A stretch of DNA of 64,000 nucleotides from Pseudomonas bharatica CSV86 (lineage in GTDB: Bacteria > Pseudomonadota > Gammaproteobacteria > Pseudomonadales > Pseudomonadaceae), in assembly GCF_000319305.2 (NCBI RefSeq), contig NZ_AMWJ02000001.1, positions 310,001 through 374,000 on the forward strand. The letters run 5' to 3'. The notes under the pieces are model-generated. The model did no database searches and was not told the origin of the DNA. It was given only the letters and a program-made list of their open reading frames with translations. The position numbers were made by a program, and so were the translations under genes. Positions 25,482 to 34,800 of the stretch are shown here, piece after piece. Numbering within the stretch: the first letter of the stretch is position 1; each line of letters starts with the position of its first letter.

Positions 25482-25696
25482 GTGCCTCGGTTTCAGTGGT
25501 GCCTCACCTCAGGAGCGGCCGGTTGTGGCTTGCCCTCCAGCATAGACCGCGATCAGGAGGGCGGGTGGGTTGCGGCTGGCAGAGCCAGGCTGGCTCGGGT
25601 GTCGCCAAGATGATTAGATTTTGCAATAGAAATCAAACCTTATGCTACTTTCCCTGCGAGGTTCTTGCGATACCTCTATGGGCTGATTGGATTCCG
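25482..25696. other. Intergenic region upstream of the AbiE pair
   Basis: 215 bp between the divergent DUF3742 remnant and abiEi. GC content drops sharply from about 25615 (runs such as TTAGATTTTGCAATAGAAATC) compared with the GC-rich flanks. This suggests that the toxin-antitoxin pair arrived with its own promoter region. No coding sequence recognised. Confidence 0.4.
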
Positions 25697-25712
25697 TGCT
25701 ATTTTTATAGCA
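25697..25712. promoter_or_regulatory. Palindrome at the abiEi start, candidate operator
   Basis: Perfect 6-bp arms TGCTAT and ATAGCA around TTTT; the final A is the first base of the abiEi ATG. AbiEi antitoxins are known to autoregulate by binding inverted repeats near their promoter. The placement would let the protein block its own expression. No Shine-Dalgarno sequence fits between, so the message may be leaderless or start nearby. Confidence 0.5.
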
Positions 25713-26470
25713 TGGATGGAAATTCTAGGCACCAGGTAATCAAGCGGCTGCAGGCCGGACTCCCCCGCGGGGCGCCGTTCGACCTCGCCACCCTGAGTCA
25801 GTTCGGGGTGTCGCCCCAGCTTGCCGCCCACTATGCCGACGGCGGGTGGCTCGTGCGCCTGGCCCATGGCGTCTATGCCTTCCCGAACGATGAATTCGGG
25901 GTCTACAGTGCGCTGAAGTTCCTGCAACAGCGCGTGCCCGGCCTGCACGTCGGCGGCAAGAGCGCCCTGGCCCTGCAGGGCGTGCGCCACAACCTGGGCA
26001 GCCGGGAGACGCTGGTACTGTGGGGCGACGGTCGTTTCGCGTTGCCGGCCTGGTTCACCGCGCGCTTTCCGGCCCGCTACGTCCACGCCCGCCTGTTCGA
26101 CTGGCCGGACACGGCGCTGGCCAGCATGACCCTGACCACGCCGCCTGGCCTGCCCGAGGATCTGCGGGTGGCTGCCTCCGAGCGTGCCGTTCTGGAACTG
26201 CTGTACGAAGCCGGCGCCAAGCAGAGCCTCGAAGAGGCCCGCAACATCTTTGATGGACTGCGTTCCCCCCGCAAGGACTTACTCGGGCAACTGCTGTCCT
26301 GCTGCGCCAGCGTGAAGGCCGTGCGCCTGTTCCTCACCTGGGCGCGCGAGACCAACCTCGTGGATGTCGATGCTCTGCTGGAGCAGTACCCGGTTCGCAC
26401 CGGCAGCAACACGCGCTGGATGAGCCGGCTCGATGACGGCACCTTGCTGAGCCTGAGACCTCATGGATAA
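25712..26470 (+). CDS. abiEi: AbiEi-family antitoxin (type IV toxin-antitoxin)
   Basis: 252 residues. The N-terminal winged helix-turn-helix (about 8-60, with LSQFGVSPQLAAHYADGGWL) is followed by the AbiEi antitoxin domain, including the stretch GLHVGGKSALALQG. It represses its operon and neutralises the AbiEii nucleotidyltransferase. The toxin gene overlaps its end by 8 bp. The pair interrupts the usual ICE order between DUF3742 and the relaxase, so it is probably cargo that stabilises the element. Confidence 0.88.
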   Translation: MDGNSRHQVIKRLQAGLPRGAPFDLATLSQFGVSPQLAAHYADGGWLVRLAHGVYAFPNDEFGVYSALKFLQQRVPGLHVGGKSALALQGVRHNLGSRETLVLWGDGRFALPAWFTARFPARYVHARLFDWPDTALASMTLTTPPGLPEDLRVAASERAVLELLYEAGAKQSLEEARNIFDGLRSPRKDLLGQLLSCCASVKAVRLFLTWARETNLVDVDALLEQYPVRTGSNTRWMSRLDDGTLLSLRPHG

Positions 26471-27383
26471 GACCTACGCGGACACCGTTCGCCTGCTGCT
26501 GGCCGTCGCGCCTGACGTGTTCGCCAACGACATCTTCGCCATGAAGGGCGGCACGGCCATCAACCTCTTCGTGCGGGACATGCCGCGCCTGTCGGTAGAC
26601 ATCGACGTGGTGTACCTCCCGTGGCAGACGCCGCGCGACGAAGCGCTGCAAGCCATCAACCAGGAGCTGGCCGCCATCGCCACGCGCGTTGCACCACTGG
26701 GCGTGCAGACACGCCTGGTTCGCGCCAAGGACCTGGGGGACACCAAGCTGATCGTCGAGAACGACGCCAACCAGGTGAAGATCGAGGTCAACGTCGTGTT
26801 CCGAGGCAGCGTGCTGCCCGTTGAGCGGCGGCCGCTGAATGCTAGGACCAGCGATCTGTTCGGCATCGAGTTGGACGTGCCGATCCTGGCACCGGACGAG
26901 CTGTACGCCGGCAAGCTGGTGGCCGCGCTGGACCGGCAGCATCCGCGCGACCTGTTCGACGTGTGGCAGCTCTTTGAGTCGGGCGACATCAGCGATGGCA
27001 TGGTCGAGTGCTTCGTGATCTATCTGGCGGGCCACAACCGGCCGCCCCACGAAGTGTTGTTCGGCAACGACAAGGACATCGCCGGCGAGTACGAACGGGC
27101 CTTTGTCGGTATGGCCGAAGTGGACTGCCCCTTGGACACGCTGCTGGAGGCTCGCGCGCAGTTGCGACGCGAGTTGCAGCAACGGCTGACGAAGGCGCAC
27201 AGGCGGTTCCTGAGCGGCCTGGTACGCGCAGAACCGGACTGGTCGCTGGTGCAATGCCAGCACGCCGCGCAACTGCCGGCACTGCGCTGGAAGCTCAACA
27301 ACCTGGAGACCTTTCGCAAGAAGCGCCCCAAGGACTTCGCCGCGCAAGCCGCTGCGCTCGATGCCGGCCTGGGCCAGATCTGA
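26463..27383 (+). CDS. abiEii: AbiEii-family nucleotidyltransferase toxin
   Basis: 306 residues. The DNA-polymerase-beta-like nucleotidyltransferase motif is visible: MKGGTAINLF (about 26-35) followed by SVDIDVVYL with the metal-binding Asp pair (about 43-51). A further Lys/Asp region DELYAGKLVAALDRQHPRD lies near 146-164. AbiEii toxins act as nucleotidyltransferases and cause reversible growth arrest. Start overlaps the antitoxin gene by 8 bp, ensuring coupled expression. Confidence 0.88.
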   Translation: MDKTYADTVRLLLAVAPDVFANDIFAMKGGTAINLFVRDMPRLSVDIDVVYLPWQTPRDEALQAINQELAAIATRVAPLGVQTRLVRAKDLGDTKLIVENDANQVKIEVNVVFRGSVLPVERRPLNARTSDLFGIELDVPILAPDELYAGKLVAALDRQHPRDLFDVWQLFESGDISDGMVECFVIYLAGHNRPPHEVLFGNDKDIAGEYERAFVGMAEVDCPLDTLLEARAQLRRELQQRLTKAHRRFLSGLVRAEPDWSLVQCQHAAQLPALRWKLNNLETFRKKRPKDFAAQAAALDAGLGQI

Positions 27384-27481
27384 CGCGGCGACAGAAGTAT
27401 TCCCCGCTTGTCGGGCCTGCCCCATGCCGCATTCATCGTGGCATCCGCGAAGCAGCGGCCCTATACCCAAAGGCTTCCGAC

Positions 27482-27554
27482 AAAGGCCAAAGGGCTGGGA
27501 AGGGGCAAGGGAACGGGGCCAAGGGGAAAGGCCCTACCCGAAAAGGCCAAAAGG
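27482..27554 (+). repeat. Purine-rich short repeats upstream of the relaxase, candidate oriT region
   Basis: The plus strand is strongly purine-biased here. Iterated variants of one motif occur: AAAGGCCAAAGG (27482-27493), GGGGCCAAGGGG (27515-27526) and AAAAGGCCAAAAGG (27541-27554). They lie in the 204-bp gap between abiEii and the relaxase gene. Transfer origins of related ICEs lie near their relaxase genes, so this is a candidate oriT or relaxosome-binding site. That role is inferred from position only. Confidence 0.35.
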
Positions 27555-27587
27555 CGCCCCAGATCAGCCCGTCATCCGGGGGGCGTC

Positions 27588-29384
27588 ATGCTCTCGCTGT
27601 TCCAGCGCAAACGGGTGCCACCCACCGCCGGCACACCGCCCACATCCGCCATCGAAACTCCGAAAGGGTCGATGCGGCCCGAGTCGGCCGCATCGCTGCT
27701 GGCGACGCCGCGTCGGCAGAAACTGCTGGAACACATCTGGCAGCGCACATCGCTCTCGCGCCGACAGTTCGCCACGCTCTACCTCGCCCCACTGGAGCGC
27801 TACGCCGAGCTGGTCCAGCAGTTTCCGGCCTCCGAGAGCCACCACCACGCCTATCCGGGCGGCATGCTGGACCACGGCCTGGAGATCGTCGCCTATGCGC
27901 TGAAATTGCGGCAGTCATACCTGCTGCCTGCGGGCGTCACGCCGGAGGCACAGGCGGCCCAGGCCGAAGCCTGGACCGCAGGCACGGCCTACGCGGCCCT
28001 GCTGCATGACATTGGCAAGATCGCGGTCGATCTGCACGTCGAGCATGCCGACGGCAGTGCCTGGCATCCCTGGCACGGCCCACTGCGAAAGCCCTATCGC
28101 TTCCGTTACCGAAAGGAGCGTGAGTACCGTCTGCACAGTGCCGCCACCGGGCTGCTCTACGCGCGCCTTCTCGATCGGGACATCTTCGACTGGCTCAGCG
28201 GCTATCCCGACCTCTGGGCCGCGCTGCTGTACGTGCTGGCCGGCCAGTACGAGCACGCCGGCACGCTCGGCGAGCTGGTCGTGCAGGCCGATCAGGCATC
28301 GGTCGCCCAGGAACTCGGCGGCGATCCCGGCAAGGCGCTGGCGGCGCCCAAGCATGCGCTGCAACGCAAATTGCTCGACGGCTTGCGCTACCTGCTCAGG
28401 GAAGAGTTCAAGTTGAACCAGGCCGGCCCGGCGGACGGTTGGCTGACCCAGGACGCCTTGTGGCTGGTGAGCAAGACCGTCTCCGACAAGCTGCGCGCCC
28501 ATCTGCTGTCACAGGGCATCGACGGCATCCCGTCGAGCAACACGGCGGTGTTCAACGTGCTGCAGGATCACGGCATCGTGCAACCGACGCCGGATGGCAA
28601 GGCGATCTGGAAGGCTACCGTCACCAGCGACGCCGGCTGGTCGCACGCCTTCACCTTCCTGAAACTCTCGCCGGCGATGATCTGGGATGCCGCCGACCGG
28701 CCGGCGCCGTTCGCAGGCCGTGTGCAGCTCGAAGAGGAACAGGCGGTGGCCGATGGGCCGCACGTGGAAGGCATCGAAGCTGCACCCGCGAGCACGGCGC
28801 CGACCGCAGCCACGGACACCGGCGTGGCCGCGCTGCTCGACCTGCTGGGCGACACCGCTCCACCCACGGCACCGGAGGCCCCGAGTTGCCCTGTTGCCGA
28901 GGCCGAACCGGCCCCTTCGACCGTGCCTCCGCCGCAGATGAGCCGCGCGCCTGCCCAGGATCGCGCGGAGCCCTCCGGGGCGCACTTCATGGCCTGGCTG
29001 CGTCAGAGCATCCAGACGCGCAAGCTCATCATCAACGACGCCAAGGCTCTGGTGCATACCGTCGCCGGTACGACCTACCTCGTCAGCCCCGGCGTGTTCC
29101 AGCGCTACGCGCAGGAGTACCTTCAAGTCGCCACGCTGGCCAGGCAGGAGAAGCTGGAGGGGTGGCAGTGGGTACAGAAGCGCTTCGAGAAGCTGGGACA
29201 GCACCGCAAGCAGCCGAGCGGGCTGAACATCTGGACCTGCGAAGTCACGGGGCCGCGCAAGTCGCGCCGACTGCACGGCTACCTGCTCGCCAGCCCGGAT
29301 ACGCTGTTCCAGGAGACGCCGCCAGACAACCCATACCTGCGGCTCCTGCATGAGGACTTCTTACCAAGCGCGAACCTTCTGTAA
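27588..29384 (+). CDS. traI: MobH-family conjugative relaxase (TraI_2 domain)
   Basis: 598 residues from the ATG at 27588, preceded by GGGGGG. The frame is open 60 codons upstream through the purine-rich repeats, but that is unlikely to be translated. The relaxase domain carries HHHAYPGG (85-92) and an HD-like LLHDIGK (about 138-144), typical of MobH enzymes. A proline-rich linker (about 375-460) leads to the C-terminal TraI domain. It nicks DNA at oriT to start transfer. In related ICEs an integrase gene normally lies nearby; here a decayed IS66-type element follows. Confidence 0.88.
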   Translation: MLSLFQRKRVPPTAGTPPTSAIETPKGSMRPESAASLLATPRRQKLLEHIWQRTSLSRRQFATLYLAPLERYAELVQQFPASESHHHAYPGGMLDHGLEIVAYALKLRQSYLLPAGVTPEAQAAQAEAWTAGTAYAALLHDIGKIAVDLHVEHADGSAWHPWHGPLRKPYRFRYRKEREYRLHSAATGLLYARLLDRDIFDWLSGYPDLWAALLYVLAGQYEHAGTLGELVVQADQASVAQELGGDPGKALAAPKHALQRKLLDGLRYLLREEFKLNQAGPADGWLTQDALWLVSKTVSDKLRAHLLSQGIDGIPSSNTAVFNVLQDHGIVQPTPDGKAIWKATVTSDAGWSHAFTFLKLSPAMIWDAADRPAPFAGRVQLEEEQAVADGPHVEGIEAAPASTAPTAATDTGVAALLDLLGDTAPPTAPEAPSCPVAEAEPAPSTVPPPQMSRAPAQDRAEPSGAHFMAWLRQSIQTRKLIINDAKALVHTVAGTTYLVSPGVFQRYAQEYLQVATLARQEKLEGWQWVQKRFEKLGQHRKQPSGLNIWTCEVTGPRKSRRLHGYLLASPDTLFQETPPDNPYLRLLHEDFLPSANLL

Positions 29385-29410
29385 AACCTGCCACCTATCC
29401 AAGCCGGGAA

Positions 29411-30841
29411 TTAGCAATCTAGGTTGAGCAGGTCGTGAGCTGCATTAAGCGCATCCTGAGCGGCATCGCCCCCATTCAGCAACCGATCACGGTTAAGCCC
29501 GCCTCCGCGAACCCATGCTGTGGGTAGGTGCCCGTTTTCGGCTCGTCTTATGAAAAAAGGTGAGCGTCCAGCCGTCCCATCGCTACTCAGGTTGAGACGC
29601 CGAGGAGCAACAGCTCCTCGATCCGGCTGGTGGGCCAGATGGGCAGTTTTCCCCGGGGTGTCCTTGAGCCAGGCGCCGGACTCGAGCCCGTTCAGTCTGG
29701 TGGTGGCCAGCAAGGCCCTGGATGGCGGCGGCGCGGTAGCTGCAGCCGGTCGTGTAGGGCCTGCAGTTTGGGCAGGGCTTTCTGTTCACGCAGCAGCTGC
29801 CGGACGGCCGCGTCGAGTGCGCGGGCGCGCCAATCGAGGGCATAGAGATCGGCGATGCGCCGCAAGGCCTCGGCTGTCACTGGGCTCCAGGTCGTTGCTG
29901 CGGTAGGCCCAGAGTAGGCTCAGATATAGGGGCGTTTGGTTTTCCCCTCGCCGGGATCGAGTTGCCGCAGAGGGTGTTTCATCGGCATGCAGCACCTGGC
30001 GTTGGAGCAATAAGGCGCGCAGCCGATCCACCAGGGGCTCAAGGCCACGCCGTAGCGCCCGACTCACTCGGCGAGGGCCGAACGGGCAGGGTGACGCCGT
30101 CACGGGCAGCGATCTGTTCGAGGCGGTAGAGCGGCAGGCGGTCAGGTCAGGGGCGGCCATGCCGCCTTCGATCACTGCCGGCGGAACCGGCGCGGCGCTG
30201 ATGCTTTCGCACGGGCGGCAGGCTTATTGCGGGCGACTGTGCCAGTGGACGAAGGACCTGGCCAGGATCAGGTCGAGCTGCTCGCTGATGTCTTCGCCGA
30301 TCTTGACCAGCGCGGCGCTGCATTCGGCGGCATGGAACTAGCGAAAACGGCCTTGATGCAGACGGCGCTGACCCAACCACACACCGGTGCCGTCCTACTG
30401 CGACAGCTTGAGCCGGGAGCCGTGCCGATTGCGAAAGGCATAGGTCGTGCCATCGCAGGGTGGTCACCCGAGGGCCTGCTGAAGGTGCACCAAAGCCCGT
30501 CGATCCTCAAGCGCATGTCGATCGGTCGGCCACCAGCCAAACCTGGGCCGGCATTCGCGTCAGGCCATCCCCCGCAGCAATCCGGCCAACCAGCTTGCAT
30601 CGACGTCCGCCGGCAACGCCAACCGCCAGCCACTGGCATGCCTGCAGCAGCCACACCCCGGCCACTGCCACGGGCACCAGGGTAAGCGGCGTGGCCGCCC
30701 GCTTGCTGCGCCTGATCCAGTAGGCCAGTGCCTCGGGTTTGAGCGCATGCTACTGGCAATAAGCAACTGCGTCAGCCCGCTGTCCTGCCAGGCCTGAACA
30801 TGCCGAGCCCAGGACTCGCGGCGCGCGTGCATCGTTTCCAT
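29411..30841 (-). mobile_element. Decayed IS66-type element
   Basis: Fragments of all three IS66 genes appear on the minus strand in the right order but in shifting frames. A TnpA-like start METMHARRESWARHVQAWQD is at 30841. TnpB-like pieces such as MRLRIDGLWCTFSRPSGDHP and CGWVSAVCI lie around 30300-30520. TnpC-like pieces VLHADETP near 30000, ALRRIADLYALDWR near 29850 and RLNGLESGAWLKDT near 29690 follow. Several frameshifts and an internal deletion make it non-functional. It occupies the position where an ICE of this type would continue towards its integrase. Confidence 0.7.
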
Positions 30842-31134
30842 ATAAATCCCCTACTGGAAAAGCACAGGATGCAGGGCGGGGTGTTCGAGCAAAGGGGGGG
30901 CGCTTACTGTCGATACGCGGCGGCAGCCGCAAGACCGTCGCCGCGAGCAGCCTGTCCAGCACGCTCGAATACATGGATGAAAAGCGCATGCAGGCTGATA
31001 CCGGTAGTTTGCGAAACGGCGCGGAGGATCAGCGCGGAGCTGGGCAGCAGCCAGGGTAGTTGGCTGCATGCCGAGAAGATCGGTGGCTTTTGCTGCCTGG
31101 TGGGTTCCGCGCGTTCGAGATTCGGGTTAATGAG
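30842..31134. other. Unassigned stretch between two IS remnants
   Basis: About 290 bp. Minus-strand frames contain transposase-like basic segments, but I could not assign a family. No ribosome site, promoter or inverted repeat stands out. Confidence 0.3.
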
Positions 31135-32223
31135 ATGGTCATCCCCACCCTCCGAGGGCACACTTTCGCAGGGTGTTTTATTTCGGAGGCCATCATCACG
31201 AGCGCAGTTGCACTGGTAGGGATTGATCCGGGCAAGCAAAGCTTTCATCTACACGGAAAAGACGGCTCTGGCCGGAAGATCTTTCGCACGAAAGCGACAC
31301 GCCAGCAAATGATGCGATTGCTTGGCATCCTGCCGGCTTGCACGGTGGTGATGAAGCCTGCGCCGGAGCGCACTTCATGGCGCGCCAACCGACGGCGCTC
31401 GGGCATGAAGTGAAATTGATCTCGCCGCAGTTCGTGCGTCCTTTCGTCAAGGGCAACAAGAACGACTTCATTGATGCCGAAGCGATCTGGGAAGCCGCCT
31501 CGCGGCCCAGCATGCGCTTCGTCTCGCCCAAGACCGAGGCCCGGCAAACGCTCTCGGTATTGCACCGGATGCGTGATTCGCTGGTGCGTGATCGTACCAA
31601 GACGGCCAACCAGGCCCACGGTTTCCTGCTGGAGTTCGGCATCAGCCTGCCCAAGGGACTATCGCTGGTCAGACGACTGCCGAGCACGTTGGATGAGCAT
31701 GAGCTGCCGCCTCGGCTGGTCGTACTCCTAACGCGCCTGCATCAGCATTCACGCTGTCTGGACGGACAGATCAAGGCACCGGACAAGGAAATGACCACCC
31801 AGCTTGAGGAAGATGACCTGGGGAGCCGCTTGCTGACGATTCCCTGTGTCGGCCCGATCACAGCCAGCCTGTTATCGGCCGAAATGGGCGATGGCAAGCA
31901 GTATGGCGGCAGCCGTGATTTCGCGGCATCGGTGGGGCTGGTACCCCGCCAGCACAGCACCGGCGGTCGAGCCAATTTGCTGGGTATCAGCAAACGAGGG
32001 AGACAAGTATCTGCGGCGGCTTTTAGTGCAGTGCGCCCGGGTCTACCTGCAGCGCCTGGAGCATCAGCAGGGTGCCTTGGCCCACTGGGTCCGCTCGCTA
32101 CGGCAGCGACGCCATGCGAACATGGTGGTGCGCGCCCTGGCCAACAAGTTCTCCCGAGTCGCCTGGGCGTTCGCCGCCAACCACTCGGAATTCGAAGCAG
32201 GGCCAGTCGTCTACGCCGCCTGA
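31135..32223 (+). pseudogene. IS110-family transposase, two frameshifts
   Basis: The N-terminal DEDD-type domain begins VALVGIDPGKQSFHLHGKDG. It continues, after a missing G near 31351, as ACAGAHFMARQPTALGHEVKL and NDFIDAEAIWEAASRPSMRF. The C-terminal transposase_20 region has IPCVGPITASLLSAE and FAASVGLVPRQHSTGG. Near 31998-32001 an extra base shifts the frame; the remainder KYLRRLLVQCARVYL ends at 32223. Total about 345 residues if repaired, normal for IS110. The first codon is unclear because no ATG sits at the family start. Inactive as sequenced. Confidence 0.8.
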
Positions 32224-32535
32224 CCCGGCCATTCAGCTGTACCACGGAACACCCTTCCAGGTTTTGCGATGCTGAACAACCGATGACGTGAACGGCCACC
32301 GACCTGGTGAACAACCTGACATAAAAATCGGCTTTCGAAGCCGCCGGCTTTTCAGGATCACCAGGCGCGACTCTCATCGTGGCGCGGGGCATGCCCCAAC
32401 GAGACGCTGGATAGATTTAGGCAAGCCATACAATCATCGCTGGTCAGTATTGCAGAAACGGGATGACCATAAATTTTTTCTTCAAAAAATCTCTTGCAGC
32501 ACCCATCAGGCGGCGACAGCCGCCACCACCCTCAC
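32224..32535. other. Gap after the IS110 remnant, no gene seen
   Basis: 312 bp containing the likely right end of the IS110-type element and the 3' flank of the FAD oxidoreductase gene. A GCCGGCTT-type inverted repeat lies near 32325-32355 (GGCTTTCGAAGCC followed by GCCGGCTTTT), which could act as a terminator for the plus strand. No coding sequence recognised. Confidence 0.35.
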
Positions 32536-33966
32536 TCAAGACGCCAGAATCTTCCCCGGATTCATGATCCCGTGCGGATCGATCGCGCGCTTCACCGTCG
32601 CGATCAAGGACAGCTCCGCCGGATTGCGGCTGTAGTGCAACCACGGCCGCTTGTGCAGCCCAATGCCGTGCTCGGCCGAGACCGATCCCGACAGGCTGCG
32701 CACGATAGCGTAGAATGCAGCCTCGATGCGCTGTTCGGTCTTGCGGTCGTCAGTCGGCAGCGAACCCACCATGATATGCACGTTGCCGTCGCCGACGTGG
32801 CCGAAGTAGATCGCCCGAACGCCGGGGAAATCGCGCGCCAGCGCCTCGCGCATCCGGGCCACGCATTCCTCGATGCCCGAGATGGGCGCGGACACGTCGA
32901 AGTTGATGGTGGGCGCGAAGGTGCGCAGCATCTCGGAGATGGCATCGCGCAGTTCCCAGAAGGCTTGGGTCTGCGTGTGAGATTGGGCCACGGCGGCGTC
33001 GGCGATCCAGCCTTCGGCCAGCGCGTGTTCCAACATCGCCTCGAAGCGCGCCGCATCCTCTTCGGGTGCGGCCGCCTGCAGGTCCAGCAGCACGTATAGC
33101 GGATACGTGGCCGGCAGCGGCGCGGCGATGCCGCCGGCGGTTGTGGCCGCGGCATAGTAGTCCTGCCACATCATCTCGAATGCGCTGACCCGGCCGCCCA
33201 GGAGGTGCTGCGCATGGCGCAGCAGCTTGATGGCCGAGCCGAAATCGGGCGCGGCTACCAACGCGGTATTGGCACCCGAGACGCCCGGATGCAGGCGGAG
33301 CACGGCCTGCGTGATGATGCCCAGCGTGCCCTCGGTGCCGATGAACAGATGCTTCAGATCGGGGCCGGCATTGTTCTTGACCATCTTGTTCATCATGGAC
33401 AGCACGGTTCCGTCGGGCAGCACGGCTTCCAGTCCCAGCACCAGGTCGCGCGCCATGCCGTAGCGGATCACGCGGTTGCCGCCCGCATTGGTGGCGATGT
33501 TGCCGCCGATCTGGCAGGAGCCGCGCGCGCCCAGGTCCAGCGCGAACAGAAAGCCCGCCGCCTGCGCGGCTTCCTGAACGACCTGCAGCGGCGTGCCGGC
33601 CAGGACGGTCATGGTGGCTGAGGCAGGGTCCAGTTCGACCACGCCGGACATGCGCTCCAGTGAAACGAGCACGCAGCCTTCTATCGGCGTGGCACCGCCG
33701 GCCAGGCCGGTCAGCCCGCCCTGCGGCACCACCGGGCAGCGTCCTGCATGGCATAATGACAGCACGCGCGCAATTTCGGCGGTGTCGTGCGGGCGCACCA
33801 AGGCCAGCGGCCTGCCGCCTTCCTCGCCGCTCCAGTCGTTCAGGTACCGGGCCTCGATGTCGGCGCCCGCCAGCACTTCGCCGATGCTGGCGTCGGCGCG
33901 CAGCGCGGCCAGAATTCGTTTAGGGTTCCAGGGCCCGGACGCCGGTTCCGATGCAGTGATGTTCAT
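32536..33966 (-). CDS. FAD-linked oxidoreductase (GlcD/D-lactate dehydrogenase-like)
   Basis: 476 residues from the ATG at 33966, with GAGGAG nine bases upstream. FAD_binding_4 domain in the N-terminal half: PVVPQGGLTGLAGGATP (about 78-94) and GSCQIGGNIATNAGGNRVIRYG (about 143-164, given here as the glycine-rich flavin loop). The FAD-oxidase C-terminal domain holds YFGHVGDGNVHI and SAEHGIGLHKR. Enzymes of this family oxidise D-2-hydroxy acids such as D-lactate, glycolate or D-2-hydroxyglutarate. The gene is isolated between IS remnants and has no pathway neighbours. Substrate unknown. Confidence 0.85.
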   Translation of the reverse strand: MNITASEPASGPWNPKRILAALRADASIGEVLAGADIEARYLNDWSGEEGGRPLALVRPHDTAEIARVLSLCHAGRCPVVPQGGLTGLAGGATPIEGCVLVSLERMSGVVELDPASATMTVLAGTPLQVVQEAAQAAGFLFALDLGARGSCQIGGNIATNAGGNRVIRYGMARDLVLGLEAVLPDGTVLSMMNKMVKNNAGPDLKHLFIGTEGTLGIITQAVLRLHPGVSGANTALVAAPDFGSAIKLLRHAQHLLGGRVSAFEMMWQDYYAAATTAGGIAAPLPATYPLYVLLDLQAAAPEEDAARFEAMLEHALAEGWIADAAVAQSHTQTQAFWELRDAISEMLRTFAPTINFDVSAPISGIEECVARMREALARDFPGVRAIYFGHVGDGNVHIMVGSLPTDDRKTEQRIEAAFYAIVRSLSGSVSAEHGIGLHKRPWLHYSRNPAELSLIATVKRAIDPHGIMNPGKILAS

Positions 33967-34199
33967 GAAGAGACTCCTCTTCCAGTTTATGGAACGGCCA
34001 GCGTGTCCAGCCTTTATGATGGGCGGCCGCGGATTCTGGGGAAAGAGCGAGTTACTAACCCGAAATTTTGTATCCGGACAGTCAAAAAGTTTTCCGATAA
34101 ATATCCGTGAAACCCATAACACGCTGATGCTTTTGTGTTTTTATGATGTCAGACAATACCCCGTAATATCATTGCGATGTTCGAATACTTTGTTCCTCA

Positions 34200-34676
34200 T
34201 TAGTAACAGGCGAGGAAGTGGGTAGATTGGCAGTCGCTAAACATCCCAACCCCCACACCCTGCTGTCGCCATGCAGCGGCCAGGCGATTCGCCCATTCTT
34301 CGAGTGGCTCGGTGAGCACTGCCAGCATATCGAGGCGGTCGCCATGGACATGAACACCGCTTTCGACCTGGAAGTGCAGCGGCACTGCCCTCAAGCCGAC
34401 GTGGCCTACGACCTGTTCCATGGGGTGGCGCGCTACGGTCGTGAGGTGATCGACCATAGTCGCGTCGACCAGGCCAACCTCCTGCGCGATAACAAAACAG
34501 CGCGCAAGGTGGTGGTCAAGCGCAGCCGCTGGCTGCTGCTGCGCAACGCTGAGAACCTCAAGGACGGCCAAGCCGTGCAGTTGCAGGAATTGCTCGCCGC
34601 CAACCAGCCATTGGCCCACGGTCTATCTGCCACCGCCAAACTGAACGGGCTTGCCGACCTAGCATCCATCGGCTGA
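34200..34676 (+). pseudogene. ISL3-family transposase fragment (distinct from the 2,985-bp element)
   Basis: The central part of an ISL3 DDE domain is readable: FFEWLGEHCQHIEAVAMDMN, DVAYDLFHGVARYGREVID and LQELLAANQPLAHG. It lacks the N-terminal zinc-ribbon region and the C-terminal third, and stops at 34676. Sequence differs clearly from the ISL3 transposase at 5560-6837, so it derives from another element. It marks the left boundary of the nah lower pathway. Confidence 0.75.
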
Positions 34677-34800
34677 TCTGTTTCTCGCTCCGCTTATTAC
34701 CGAAACCGCCTAAAGAGATCAGAAGGCCAGTCAATGCTGCTGATTTCCTTCTGGAAGCCAGCCGCATGATGCGTTCGGGCGCGAAAGTCGAAATCTACCT

